From contig MU626319.1 of the NCBI GenBank assembly GCA_025603075.1, positions 45,365 through 109,364 on the forward strand: a stretch of DNA of 64,000 nt, in the 5' to 3' direction. Positions 11,358 through 24,000 of the stretch are shown here, one piece after another; the first letter of the stretch is position 1; every line of letters starts with the position of its first letter. Source of the DNA: Neoconidiobolus thromboides FSU 785 (Eukaryota; Entomophthoromycota; Entomophthoromycetes; Entomophthorales; Neoconidiobolaceae). The notes below the pieces were generated by a model, which worked only from the letters and a program-made list of their open reading frames with translations, searched no databases and was not told the origin of the DNA. Both the position numbers and the translations under genes were made by a program.

Positions 11358-11821
11358 TGTGAAATATCGCTTTGCCAGTCCCGTGGTTAATTATAGTATA
11401 ACAATTGCCTAAGCTGTTGTGTTCTTGAGTTCAGAGAAAATCAATCTCACGTTCTTAGTTTGATTTGATATGAGAATTTCTATCTTCGTCTCAAAGAACA
11501 TTCTCCCCTCATTTTGATATTTATACTTATCGGAGTATAAAAGAGATTCTAAAACATAATAGCTCGAGGCTTTTTAACTGAATTATTCCCTGATATCTCG
11601 TACATTTAATAAACCTACTAAGTTTTCTTGATATTATTTTATCTAAATTTTACAGTAATATTGTCTATTCTATTTGCTTTACATAATCTGTAGCATATTA
11701 TTTGCTATTCCTCATAATCCAAATCTATCTTGATCAAATAAACTAAGACCTTTCGACTTATAGTGTGGTCAACCCACCAATAGCTGTTTTTGACTTCAAT
11801 CACTGAGTACCAGATTTCACA
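11358..11821. mobile_element. Candidate solo LTR
   Basis: A 464-bp block of less AT-skewed sequence that starts TGTGAAAT and ends ATTTCACA, the TG...CA inverted termini typical of LTRs. Inside lie TATAAAAG at 11536 and AATAAA near 11611, in promoter-then-polyA order. No 5-bp target duplication is visible (tatag on the left, ccata on the right) and there is no second copy in the window, so the call rests on termini and internal signals only. Confidence 0.45.
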
Positions 11822-11824
11822 CCA

Positions 11825-11929
11825 TATGGGGATGTATTTTTTTGTTTAAAAATTTTACTAACAATTTTTCCACTCAAATAGTGCTTAAAAGATGGAAAAA
11901 ATAATGAAGCCAAAAAAAACATCCCCATA
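11825..11929 (+). mobile_element. MITE copy 6
   Basis: Near-consensus copy: TATGGGGATGTATTTTTT left end, CATCCCCATA right end. It abuts the right end of the candidate LTR within 4 bp. Confidence 0.9.
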
Positions 11930-12741
11930 TAATAATTTTGATATGCTTACTTTTAATTTTTATTTGTATTAAATGCAAAACTTCTATGTTCATCAAATAA
12001 TATACTGGAACTATAATCAATAATAATACTATTTATTGATTTTTATTTCCTATTTCTTTTAAGATATCAACTTTACATATTGCTTACTTAAAATTATTAT
12101 TAATAGTAAACTTTAACACTTTCTCTTTTTTATTTTTATTTTAATAAAAAATAAAGTTAAGCAACTATGTATTTATATGTTGTATGCTTATTAAATATTT
12201 GATAGAAATAATATAAAATACATAATCAAAAGAATTAATTAAGAAAATAAAATAATTAAAATAAATCTCTTAAATACAAAAATTTAACTAATCACATGCT
12301 AAAAATTTATAAATTTAAAAACAAACTTAGATTAATTTTTAAGTAAATTCTAAAATCAATTTAGACATCCACATATATTAGCTTTAAATGCTAAAATTTA
12401 AAACATATTTCTTAGTACTACTTATAGTAATTATGACTACAAGATAAAATCATTTTTCACAACTTATTTTAATTTTAAATAGTAGCTTAAACGATCAAAT
12501 AATGTGGGTATAATATATTATATTGCAACTCTTATTTTTTTAAATTTACCAAAATAAACAGAATCTATTTGCTTATTTAATCATTTCCCCTTTCTATCTA
12601 TTTAATTGGATTAAACAGAAATAAAGTGAACTTTTAAGGAAGTTAATTGATGAAAATTTGGTTTCTAACAAATCAAAAAAATAAAGAATCAAGGTATCAT
12701 ACATATCCTTATATTTATTCTTCAAAAAGTAAACAATAACT

Positions 12742-15623
12742 ATGGGTGTACGCAATTTCGAAGGTAAAAAGGATAGTAAAATAGATTGATTATAAGTTTA
12801 AAAAAAATAGTTTATTTAGCAGACCATCAACTTATTCAAACTGTACCGTTAAATCTTCTTAAAGATTGTAAAATATTAGTTGAGGGTCACTTATGGTTGA
12901 AAAAGATTTTAACAGGAAGCAATAAAGAATCTCCCACTGTCGCTATGGGAGGGGCACCTATAGGTTTAGATGATTATATTATTAAGGAACTTAACTATTT
13001 CAAGTAACTAATTGACATTTCAACTATTAATTTAAAGTACTAATAAAGTTTAAGATCTAATGGAATTAAAGCCACTTTCGTATTTACCTCATTAACCCCC
13101 TTTAAAAAAGACAGACCCTTTAGTACTGAGGATAAACGTCCCCTTAAACGCACACAAGCTTGGGAAGCGTATGAAAAGGGAAATTCGGAACTTGCTACTT
13201 CTTTTTGGAATACAGCTAGTAATTTCAAGGTTTTAATTAATTTTTAATATTAACATGTTTTAGCTTCAACATATCAGCCTGAACTTTTAAATATTGTATT
13301 TAAGACTTTGACTGAAAATAATGAAGACTTTATCCGTGCACCATATTCTTCTTGGGCTCAAGTAATTATTATTCAATCATCAATTTAAAATATTTATTTC
13401 TTATAGATAGCTTACATTTCCAGAATGGGACAAGCACACGCCGTACTTGCTGGAACTGAGGCCTTGTTATTTGGAGTAGAAAAATTAATTACTGCAATTA
13501 ATTTTGAGGTAAAGCTATTTTTTTGTCATTTAAATTTTTCTAACTTTTTCGCAGAAAAATGAATTTACATTTATTCATAAAAGTAAAGCTCTTCAAGAAA
13601 TGCAAATCAACGATGACCAGCTTTTGGATATCGCTGTTTTGGCTGGATTTGATTACTGCTCCACATTTCCTCCACTTGCAAGCGATAATAATAATTCAAT
13701 TTTCAAATGTAAGATGTTTAACAAAAATTATACTTTTATAATAATATATTTATTTTAGCTGCTTTGGAAATGGTCAGGCACCACAAAACTGGGTTCAATG
13801 CTGTTCAGGCATTTACTGAACATCCAGAGGTGATGATTTACTTACTATTATTTGACATTATATTGAATATTTTTAGGTAGCCAGAACAAACTATGTTGAT
13901 AATTACTGTAGAGCTGTCTGCTCTGTCAAGTACCAACCTTATCTTAGCAGATCCGGAGTAGTTGAACCTTGTAACGCTGAAACTGCTCCAAAGTAGATTT
14001 TTAATATTATTACTATTTAATTTACTAACGTCATACAGTGATTTACAAACTTTTATGGGACATCGTTTACCTGACGAAGTGTACTATTATTTATCAAAGG
14101 GACTTATAAGTCATCATGTAGTTTTTTTAAATATTTAAAAAAATATTTTTTTAACATTTTGATAAGGTTGTCAGTGCATTAATTACTGGTATTATAGTAG
14201 ACACACAGCCACTTTGTAACGGATTTAAGGAGTACCGCAAATTGTTAAATGACTTAATTGAAATCAGATCTCAAACTTTAGCTTTATTAACCAGGCATTT
14301 ACATGGATTCTTCCAATCACGCAAAGTGGTAAGTTGTTTAAAAAAAAACTTTAATTTGAAGATTTTAAAATTTTAAACTTAAGCATGCTGTGTATTGGTT
14401 TGAGCCTAAAGAAGAACATAATCTCATTCCTTATGACAGCGTTGTTCTTCCAAAGTTGCATACTGCTAAATGGCGCTGTAATCACGATCTTATTGAAGCT
14501 GAAAAACAACGCCAAAATGTATACTATTATTTAATTATAGATAATATCATACTTACACAATTTTAGTTTCAAGGAGAATCTGATATATTCTTTGCTGCTA
14601 TTGCTGCTCAATCACCAAAATTTTTAGAAATCGAAGATTCTGGACCGATCCCACTTTTAAAAACTGTAGATCAAATTTTAGTTACTACAATTACACGTTT
14701 CCTCGAACTTCGAGGGTAATTTTGCTTTTATTCGTTTATTTATATTTTTTTATTTATATTTTATTTATATATTAGAATGCTTGCTCATCCTAATGGGACT
14801 TATCCTTATGGTAATGCATTGAACAGTGCTATAGATGGGTTTGAAGACATGCCTAATGATGGTATGGAAGGATTGATTATAGCTTTAGAGCTTTTTAAAC
14901 TTGGTCTCCTTAATAACCAACCATATGAATTTGAGTATAAAGATATGTGTACCACTCATATTCCAGGTATTTCTTTTAAATTTGAAAATTCTTAACTAAT
15001 TTTTAAATAGAAAATGAACTTCCTCATGCTCGTCTCTTTTCTAGAGTTGTATCTCTTATTACAGTCGGTTATGAAGTAAAACTTTTTTATTAAAAAATTA
15101 TAATATTAAAAAGATTAGACGGCACCATGGGAGGGACCAGTGGATCGCAATCTTTTGTGCTTCCAAAGCTGTGCTAGACTCGTATCCCGTAGCTTACGTC
15201 ATTATGTCGAAATGGTAGCAATGGGTATAATACTTGGTGGTGAAACTGTAAAGCCTAGAACCGATATTACAAAAATTGCACAACGGTAAATTTTATTCAA
15301 CTTTTTTAAATATTTTATAAATATTATATAGTCTTCCATTTGTACAAGAAACAAATACTGCTTTAGGTGTACTAGCTAAACTCTTTTTAGATCGTGTTTG
15401 TCAATACCCAGAAACTGACATAAACCATTGGTTTGAACCTTCTCAACTACCCAAAACATTTGCATCTTGTGCGGATGTACAAGAGGATCTTTTCCGAGGA
15501 TTTGATTTCTGGGATCAAGTGTACAGTGCAATTATAACATTAAAAGGAAATTCAAAAGAAGGTGATGTAATTGTACAACAATTTATTGATGCGAATGAAT
15601 GGTTATCTAACAAACGACTATAA
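12742..15623 (+). CDS. MKT1: MKT1-type post-transcriptional regulator (XPG/FEN1-like fold)
   Basis: MKT1 acts with Pbp1 on mRNA fate in yeast. The gene begins ATG at 12742 (MGVRNFE), splices after 22 nt into VYLADHQLIQTVPLNLLKDC, and continues through about a dozen exons to the stop at 15621. XPG-N part: MGGAPIGLDDYI, TEDKRPLKRTQAWEAY, FIRAPYSSWAQIAYI, HAVLAGTEALLFG. XPG-I end: LAGFDYCSTFPPL. The middle and C-terminal MKT1 domains include VVEPCNAETAPND and YPYGNALNSAIDGFEDMP near 14810, then a C-terminus ending WLSNKRL. The acidic positions of active FEN1 nucleases are mostly replaced (VEGHLW, FVFTS, APYSSWA), consistent with a non-catalytic family member. Exon joins are by eye. Confidence 0.88.
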
Positions 15624-16306
15624 TTTTAACTAAAAATGAAAAATAATAATAAAAAAGATTTTATCAAAACGTTATGGGATGCTGGACCCATTTGCATGTC
15701 CTGTTTGTATAATATTCATTAGCTTTGAATATTAAACGTATTTAAAAAAATAAAAGGATCCAAACTTAAGTTTAATGTTTAATAGGTTATTGTGTAGTAT
15801 AAAGTTTATTAACAAAGTTTTACTTAAATTACTATGATATTTGTAATAAATTTAAGAATTTAATATGGTTTGTAATCAAATGAATGCTGAATAAAACTTC
15901 AATATAATTCTTAAAAAATAATGTTGCTTTTAACACTAATTAGAATATTGCTTTTAAGATACTTAATATTTTTTTTATTAAAGGATTTGTAATTTATTAC
16001 GTAATTGAGCAACAGATGTAGTCGAAGATGATGTTGAGTACTTAAATATAAAATTAACTTTAAATGAAGTTTAGTAGAAAGTTTCAGCTGATATCAAAGA
16101 AAGTATATGAGAAACAATGAGTTAAAATAGTAGTTGAACAAAAAATATCGTTAAAAGAGCAAAACAAGCTGAAAGTATTAAAAATAAAATAATAAATTTT
16201 ATAAATCCCTAAAAAATCCAACTTTGTTTTCTAAACTAAAAAAATACAATTTAAAGATCATTAAAAAACAAAAAGAGAAAAAAACAATGTGAAACCTCAA
16301 AACAAA
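15624..16306. other. Intergenic gap between convergent MKT1 and PFK-2/FBPase-2
   Basis: AT-rich. A short, less AT-skewed stretch near 15660-15710 could belong to the MKT1 3' UTR and includes TGTATAATA, a Pumilio-like site. No gene is recognisable. Confidence 0.4.
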
Positions 16307-17791
16307 TTAATGATTAAGTGGTGGTGAACTTTTTTCTGGTTTAGGGCGGTGAGTGTCAACGGCTTCAATTTCAGCAGAAAAGCGTTCTTCTACTGTACCA
16401 TAAGCCATAGGTGTAAGTTTGATAACAGTATGTAAAGGGATTTTAATGTATGGGATCTCACTTTGTGGAAGATCCATAAAATACCCATAGATACATCTTA
16501 ATATAGCTTGATGGCCAATAATGAGAATATTTTGTTGTCTTTCTAACTCCATAATAACTGGTTCGAGCCTCAAAATGACATCCTTGTAAGATTCTCCTCC
16601 ACGATAACGATAACTAAGTTTATCATCATCCCTATTTGCATAATCTTCCGGATATTTTTCAGCAATTTCTTCATAAGTCAAACCATCACACACACCAGCA
16701 TCTAATTCATCTAGAGCTTTCCATTGTAATTTTGGATATGGAAGATTTTTTCCAGTAGCAACGGTACGCTTCATTGTAGAAGTCCACACTTTAAGGTTTG
16801 AAGTATCAAAATTTTTACTAATAAGTAAAGGTAAAGTCTCTGAATATTGAGAGCCTTGAGGTGAAAGCTCTGAATCGCCTCCAATTTTACCCTCTGTATT
16901 ATATATACTTTCGCCATGCTAAATAATTTTTAAGTTGTGTTGAATTTGGTGAAGTTAAAATTAAACTTACTCTACTTATAAAAATAGATCGTGGTGCAAT
17001 ATGCAAATTCATCAAATAGTATACAATACGTGATTCAAGATAGCCTCTAATACGATTCACCACATATTTAGCTCCAACATTAATAATCTTTATATAAGTT
17101 AAATCTAATTCTTCAATAGTTTGGTAGGCTTTTTCATAATGAGATATTCTGTTTTTGAAATCTTGAACTGCAGCTTGCTTTTCTTCTAACTGAGCATAAT
17201 CTGGTGAATTTGTTTTTACTGCAATAATGTTTTGAAGAATGAGTTCTTCATCATTACAAACAGACTCTGCAAACATTACTTGTACATCATTTTGGCTACA
17301 TAAATCTAAAATAAAATCACGTCTTTCTTTCGTTGAGTTAGTTGCGTCATAAATCCCTACTTCTCCACCATGCTCTTCAAACCAGTTAAACATGTCTTCA
17401 AGTGCTTCTTTAGCACTTTGTTCCCTTTGATGTTTAGCTTCTTCATTATTAGGATCAAAAAAAGTATGTGGTTGAGAAGCTCCCCAGTCACGTCTTCTAT
17501 AGTTACCAACGTTAAATACCTTTGTACTGATTCCGAGCCAGCGAAGATATCTTGAAACTTTTTATTTTTAACAAATAGAAAATGGTTTGCTATATTTAAT
17601 ACCTTTTTGACCAATAAATGTTTTACCTCTTGCAGGTAATCCGACTAGCTAAATTTTAATTAACATAAATTTTTTAATACATTTTAAATATGGTTACCAC
17701 ACAGGCTAATTTAAGGTTTCCTATAAACAAATATATTAATTAAGCCCATATTATAAAATAAATACTTACCACCAACAGTAACAGTTTTCAT
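16307..17791 (-). CDS. 6-phosphofructo-2-kinase / fructose-2,6-bisphosphatase
   Basis: Sets fructose-2,6-bisphosphate, the allosteric switch of glycolysis versus gluconeogenesis. It reads leftward from ATG 17791 (MKTVTVGG). Kinase domain: LVGLPARGKTFIGQK with Walker A, then WLGISTKVFNVGNYRRR, PNNEEAKHQREQ, EVGIYDATNSTKERR. Phosphatase domain: the intron near 16920-16970 joins IFISR to HGESIYNTEGKIGGDS, keeping the catalytic RHGES histidine, followed by LDELDAGVCDGLTYEEI and the second histidine in IIGHQAILRC. Both active sites look intact, so bifunctionality is expected, unlike yeast Pfk26 as I recall it. About 440 residues, at the short end of the family, without long regulatory extensions. 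Convergent with MKT1. Confidence 0.93.
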
Positions 17792-19600
17792 TGTAATTAT
17801 AGAATAAAACAAGAAAGAATATTAATCAATTTAAGTACTATAATAAAAGTATTCAAGGATAAATTAGAAAGATTAAGCTTCTTTAAAATTTCAAATAGAA
17901 AATTGAACTGATTGATTTTTTAACAGTTAATTTTAATTGAAATTAACTAAAAGTCGGAATATATTGTTACATATTAAAATTCAACACTTAACCAATCATT
18001 GACGTGTTCATTATAAAACCAGGCTTGTTATTAATTTAAATAGCTTTATTAATCATTGAATAGGCTAGTGTTTTTATAATATTATAATATGATAAGGTTA
18101 ATATTATATAATACTTTATTTCTAATACTATTAAATTGAAAGGCTGACAAACTTAGAACTGTTCGATATTTTAAGCCACCTGCTACGTCCAAAAATATTA
18201 GGATTCGTTACCAACCAATAAAAAAAATATTCTATTTACATTCAAAGAATTTTTTTTTAGATTGAAGATTTTTTTTAGAATAAAGTTATTCTTGGCTATT
18301 TAGCCTTAAATTTATTAGCTTGAAAATTGAACAACTCGAATAACAAGGTTTTCGAAAGCTCTATTTGATCAGAGTGGAATTTTTCTATCAAACTCCTACT
18401 AATTATATAACTCTGTATTTAGTTAGAATTAAACTTGAATTCAACTTGTCTTGAATTAATAATAGCTAACGAAACTATGACCAGTTAGGCTTGTTATAGT
18501 GCACCTTGGCATGGAAATAGTGGCAAATTTAATTTGCTTGTGCCATCCAAAAGATTGGCAGCTTCAATATTAGTTAGTCAAAACTAAAGCTTGATTTTTT
18601 TACTGTTTTATCTTTAATAAAACCTGTTAATAAAACATTCCCTGCTACAAAAATGGTTGTCTTTTTGTTTAACTTTATAGTATACAGTTTGATAGATTTT
18701 CCATAGAGAATCTAACTATGATTTTTAAATTTTTGTGTTGGATAGAAAAGGGATAGAAAAGTTAAGGCAAAAATCAGGTTACAGTCAAGAAAAATAGGAA
18801 TTAATTTTTCCCTGCTAATTCTCGCAGAATTTATTTTGTTTTATAGTTAAAATACTAACCAAGGAAACAATTGAAGCTTTCCAAGCTTAGAAATACAGCT
18901 TGTATATAATAAAGGTTAAAACTAAGGTTAAGAAGGGTTAATATCAGAGTCAAAGTTAAAAAAAGTCAAGGAAGAGGTGTTTAATTTTACTTTATTAAGG
19001 CAAATCAATTAACCTTTGCCTGTTTAGTAACTATTTATTATTTGAGTTTTTTTTAAAACAAATAAAAATTTATAGTGATTTCTTTTTTTTAACTGCCACT
19101 AAACATATAAGCCATTTTTAACCAATATTAGTATAAAGTTAAAATCCCATAAGATAAAAATTTAGCATAAATTGTTTTTAATATAAAAAAACAGGAAGTG
19201 CTTATAACTATTTAAAGAGCTATTTTACATGAAAATAAAAATAAAATATTAGCAAATCATTTTTGTTTTTAATTGTGTTTATATTTATAAAATAGTAGTT
19301 ATTCAACTGTTTAATTATAAGTGTTAAAAATTTAAACTAATTTAAATGGCTAAAGTTCAAATAAAATAAAATAAAAGCTTATCAATTTTTATAATCAAAC
19401 ACTTTAAATATCCAGGGATAAAGTTTTTCAAAAGTAATCCAAACAAGATAGTATGATTCATTTTTTTGTTAATAAAATTTTCAATGAATTTTTATTATAA
19501 ATTATAAAATCAAAATCAAATCAAAACATTTTTATAAACATTTAAATGTTTTTTTAGGCAAATTTTAACTACGAAACTTGCAAATTAAAGTAAAAATTAA

Positions 19601-19705
19601 TTCGGGGCTATTTTTTTTGGTTTCATTACTTTCTTCATTTTTTAAGTGCTATTTAAGCGGAAAGATTGTTAGTAAAGATCTTAAACAAAAAAATACATCC
19701 CCATA
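19601..19705 (-). mobile_element. MITE copy 7 (inverted)
   Basis: Starts TTCGGGGCTATTTTTTTTGG, has TTTCATTACTTTCTTCA and AAGTGCTATTTAAGCGG inside, and ends ACATCCCCATA. Left terminus mutated, right terminus consensus. Confidence 0.85.
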
Positions 19706-19844
19706 TAAAAATACATAATATAAGTTAGTTTAGAAGCTTGATTCAATTTTTATCTAATTTAAATTTTTAACAAAAAATAAAATCAAGCACAAAATGCTAT
19801 GAAATTATCCGCTTTTTGCCTAACTAAAACCATATATATATGAG

Positions 19845-19970
19845 CATTTTCTTATCCAGTATTACCCAAAAAATTTCAAAAATTTACGTTACAGAAAATG
19901 GACAAAAAATATGAAATAGAAAATTTTAGCTTTAACTTTGAGTTTCCAAGCTTACCCATATATAAAATTT
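19845..19970 (-). repeat. Diverged copy of the 235-bp repeat family
   Basis: The reverse complement reads TTTGAGTTTCC-like, AAAGTTAAAGCTAAAATTTT, CTGTAACGTAA and TACTGGATAA in the same order as the first half of the repeat at 52013. Similarity is moderate and covers only about half the unit. Boundaries are approximate. Confidence 0.45.
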
Positions 19971-20035
19971 ATTTTAGAAAAAGCTGTAGGAAATTCCAAA
20001 CTTATTCTTAACCATGGGACTTGACTTTGATTTCT

Positions 20036-20672
20036 CTAGCTTTCCTTCTCTTCCACAGCATATCTAATAAACTTGGTATGTCTACCCAATGCAATAACCT
20101 TTTGTTTATCTCCTTGTTCTTTCCATATTTTTACAGATGTATAAGCTAAATTTTTTCCAAGTTTATCCACTTGAGAAGACTACTGTATGATTAGCAACCA
20201 AAATAAAAAAGTAATAAAAATCTTTAAAACCATTTAGGTTATTACCATCTTCACTGTCTCCCCCAGTTTAGCTCCAGCTAAATAACTAATACTAATATCG
20301 GTAGAAACTCCTGTTTGTTTTAAATCCATAGTATTGATGGCTAAGGTACCACCCATATCGATCAAGGTAGCTAAAAAACCACCATGTAAACTATCGTTGA
20401 TATTCTAAAATTAGGAAAAATAAGTTAATAAAAGATTTAACTGTTTTCTATCAATTTTTTCTTACTAAATGCTTTTCTTCCACTTGAAATTGATGAGTTA
20501 CTTTACCGCTGTCCGCGTTAACTAGGGTCCATGACTGAAGTGGTATTAATCAATGAGTTTTTTACAATTATAGATAGGATACTTTGGGCATCACTAATTG
20601 AGTATAACCATTCTTTTTTAATAATGTATTTGTGTACGCTTTTAAGTTGGTTATTAAAGTGGATTTACTCAT
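20036..20672 (-). CDS. Hotdog-fold acyl-CoA thioesterase (ACOT13/PaaI type)
   Basis: Small thioesterase of the 4HBT superfamily, probably hydrolysing acyl-CoAs. ATG at 20672 (MSKSTLITNLKAY), then exons giving SWTLVNADSGKVTHQF, NDSLHGGFLATLIDMGGTLA with the HGG and downstream Asp expected in the active site, GVSTDISISYLAGAKLGE, and SSQVDKLGKNLAYTSVKIW ending with GRHTKFIRYAVEEKES. About 165 residues, normal for the family. Three introns. The first has donor GTATCCTAT, unlike its neighbours (see 20535-20582). Divergent from beta-adaptin, whose ATG is 341 bp away, so a shared promoter region is likely. Confidence 0.85.
20535..20582 (-). other. Possible U12-type GT-AG intron in the thioesterase gene
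   Basis: The donor reads GTATCCTAT, one base from the U12 consensus GTATCCTTT. TTGATTAAT lies about 10 bases before the CAG acceptor, where a U12 branch site (TTCCTTRAY) should sit, matching 7 of 9. Removal joins LVMPK to SWTLVNAD in frame. It is 48 nt, like the ordinary introns, so a U2 intron with an odd donor is not excluded. Confidence 0.45.
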
Positions 20673-21013
20673 TTCCGTTTTTCTTTATATAATTAAATTA
20701 ATAAATATTGAAAAAAACGATTATATTACTTTAATTAGAATAAAGCTAGACTTTAAAAATAGTAATGTGCGTTTTGAGCTATTCTTTAAACAATCAAAAA
20801 TAATATACTTATTTGATATTGAATTTAAATTTATAAATTCAATTGTGGCTTCAAAAGACTTCGAAAATACTGCTGGAATTTAATTAAACCAATTAAAATG
20901 GATTGCTTATAAATGATTCATTTGTAGGTTGAACAAATTTACCCAAAAACTAATAAATTTAACTCAAATAAAAATAGTTGACTAGTTTTCAATTGACAAA
21001 AACAATCTACAAC
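20673..21013. promoter_or_regulatory. Bidirectional gap between thioesterase and beta-adaptin
   Basis: 341 bp between divergent start codons, which must hold both promoters. No distinct site stands out. An 83-codon plus-strand frame over part of it has no coding character. Confidence 0.4.
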
Positions 21014-24000
21014 ATGTCAGATGCCAAATATTTTCAACGGGGTACATCTTTGGTGTAGATTATAATAAATAACATAGTAATATTCTCTTTTAGGTAAAAT
21101 CCAAGAACTTCGCAATGAGTTAAACTCCGATAAGAAAGATCCCAAGCATCAAAAAAAGAAAACAGTAATGAAAAAGATAGTAGCTAACATGACCATGGGA
21201 AATGATATGTCTTCATTATACACAGATGTAGTAGCTTGTATGCAAATCAATGTATTAGAAATTAAAAAAATGGTTTATCTCTATTTGATTAATTATTCGA
21301 GAGCTAAACCAGAACAAACTAAAACAGCTATTGCTTATTTTTTAAGAGTAAGTAAATAAATTGACCTTCCTTTTTTCATAATGATTAATATTAATCTACT
21401 TTCATCATAGGACGTTAATGACCCAGACCCATTAATTCGAGCATTAGCTATACGTACTATGAGTTATATTCAAGTTAAAGAAGTGATTGATTCTCTTATT
21501 GATCCATTAAGAAAAAGTTTAAAAGATAGTGATCCATACGTTCGAAAAACGGCAGCTACTTGTGTAGCTAAATTATATTCTTATGATCGAAATTTAGTTG
21601 ATGAAGAAGGTTTTATGTCCATGTTAAAAGATTTATTATTAGATTCTAATCCAACGGTATGTGTTTTTGATATGTTTCTATTGTTGCAAAAAGATCAATA
21701 TATTGATTTATTGATTTTAGGTGGTTTCTAATGCAGTAGCTGCATTAGCTGAAATATCGGAGCGTTCACCTGAATTAACTTTGCAAATCAACCTTAGAAT
21801 TGCTAGTAAATTGATCGCTGCATTAAATGAATGTAATGAGTAAGTTTTTGCATCTGTATTTTTATAAAGTATCCTTTTAACCTATATAATTCAATTAGAT
21901 GGGGCCAAGCTTACATTCTTGAAACTTTATTATATGTAGTACCACAAGAACCTGGAGATGCTGAAATGTTAGCTGAGCGTGTAGCGCCACGATTACAACA
22001 TGCCAATGCCAGTGTAGTTCTTAATGCTATTAAAGTAATTATTTATTTAATGAATTATATGGGTAAAGAAGATGATGTTTTAAATTTTTGTAAAAAATTA
22101 TCACCACCACTTGGTAAGTTTTTAACTATGATTTTAAGATTCAATTATAAAAAAGGAATTAATAATTTTGTTTTAATTTATTTTAGTCACTTTATTATCT
22201 TCTGGACCTGAAGTACAATATGTAGCTTTAAGAAATATTTTATTAATTATTCAAAAACATCCTGGCATTTTAAAAGAAGAAATCAAAGTTTTTTTTTGTA
22301 AATATAATGATCCAATTTATGTTAAATTAGCTAAATTGGAAATTATATTTCGATTGGCTACTTCAGCTAATGTTGGTCAAGTATTGAATGAACTTGTAGA
22401 GTAATTGTTTTTTTTATAATAGTAATTCATTAATCTAGTTAATCTATTTAGATATGCTTCTGAAGTAGATGTTGATTTTGTTCGTAAATCGGTTCGTGCT
22501 ATTGGTCGATTAGCTATTAAAATACCAACTTCAACTCAACGCTGTATATCTGCGTTATTAGAATTAATTCAAACTAAAGTTAATTATGTAGTACAAGAAG
22601 GTATTGTTGTTATTAAGGTAAGCGATTTAATATGATTTAAATTTAAATAATATTAAATATTGGATCTTTTAGGATATTTTCCGTAAATATCCTAATAAAT
22701 ATGAGGGTATTATCGGTAAATTATGCGAAAATTTAGATTCTTTAGATGAACCTGAAGCCAAAGCAGCAATGATTTGGATTATTGGTCAATATGCTGATCG
22801 TATTGATAATTCCGATGAAATTTTAGAAGGCTTTATGGATTCTTTTTTAGAAGAACAACCAGAAGTAAGTAAACTTTATTATTAATTATTATTATTACTA
22901 ACTTAAGTTAAATTAACATTAATATTTTATATTAAATAGGTGCAATTATCATTATTAACAGCAGTAGTTAAATTATTTATTAAAAGACCTACTGTTGGTC
23001 AAGAATTAGTACCAAAGATACTTAAATGGGCAACAGAGGAAGTAGATAATCCGGATCTTAGAGATCGGGGATATATTTATTGGAGGTTATTATCAGCTGA
23101 TCCATCAGCAGCTAAAGTAAAATTTAGTATAAAAATTAATACCAACAAGTATTTTATTAACATATTAATTAATATTATCAATAGGCTGTTGTATTAAGTG
23201 AAAAGCCGGATATTTCTACGGAAACAGAGAATATAGAAATTGCATTATTAGATGAATTATTATTACACATTTCTTCATTAGCTTCTGTTTATCATAAAAT
23301 ACCATCCACTTTTATTCCTGGATCAAAACCTCGATTTTTGATTGATTCAAAAGTATTACATTGCATGATTCCATCTCAATCCGAATCTACTATAGAAGAT
23401 AACAATAATAGTAATAATAATAATAAGTAAGTAGAATTTGTTCAATATAATTGGGTTTTAATTGGTCATTTATTTTATAGATCTATCACAACCAATGGTT
23501 TTGGTGATGAAAATAACGCACCTTTTGATGGGGGTTTCTTTAATAATGCTTATGTGAATGATGTAGCTCCAGTAAATGAAGGTCAAATAGTGAATTTATT
23601 AGATTTAGATTCTGGTGATTTTGCCTCTGCTATGGGACAAGTAAATAGTACTACTGATTTTGGGAATGGAGAAATGGCAGATAGTAATATTGTATTTGAA
23701 TCTGGGTTATTGAATCAAAGTATGAATGGCTCTATTAATAATTCAAGTAGTTATTATGATTCTTCTAGACAACAATCAAGTAATAATAATAGTTATCCAA
23801 ATGTACAATCTATTTTTAATTTCAACAATAATAATGATTCCATTCAGTTTGGTCAACAAATGGATTCCCCTTTCCCAATGGCTAATTCATCCGATTATTT
23901 TGCTAATCAATCTCAACAAAACATGAGTTTTAATAATAGTAGTAATAATGTACTTGGTAGTATGAATACTTCATTTAATTCATCTAATCAAGCAAATAAT

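Larger units (their letters stand above)
10306..12741. other. Intergenic region with candidate solo LTR and one MITE
   Basis: 10306-11350 is AT-rich with no recognisable gene. 11358-11821 is the LTR candidate, followed at once by a MITE. 11930-12741 is AT-rich and includes the MKT1 upstream region. Confidence 0.5.
17792..20035. other. Long intergenic region
   Basis: About 2.2 kb. A slightly richer stretch at 18480-18560 (GTGCACCTTGGCATGG...) could be a structured RNA or old repeat, but matches no RNA I know. MITE copy 7 lies at 19601-19705. A diverged copy of the 235-bp repeat is at about 19845-19970. Otherwise nothing recognised. Confidence 0.4.

Noticed and set aside
13040-13228. Minus-strand 62-codon frame
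   Set aside because: Antisense to an MKT1 exon whose plus-strand reading (TEDKRPLKRTQAWEAY) is clearly the coding one.
12700-15700. First impression of an unrelated oxygenase or dehydrogenase for the 12742-15623 gene
   Set aside because: Joined exons give MGVRNFE, XPG-N and XPG-I order and the MKT1-specific C-terminal blocks.
17370-17555. Plus-strand frame over the PFK-2 gene, and the minus-strand out-of-frame extension at 17357-17614
   Set aside because: The conserved kinase reading WLGISTKVFNVGNYRRR lies in a different minus-strand frame after a short intron.
20632-20883. Plus-strand 83-codon frame
   Set aside because: Overlaps the thioesterase start in antisense and has random-looking composition.
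21882-21912. GTATCCTTTTAAC inside a beta-adaptin intron, looking like a U12 donor
   Set aside because: The normal donor GTAAGT lies upstream and the join CNE/WGQAYIL requires it; the string is internal to the intron.
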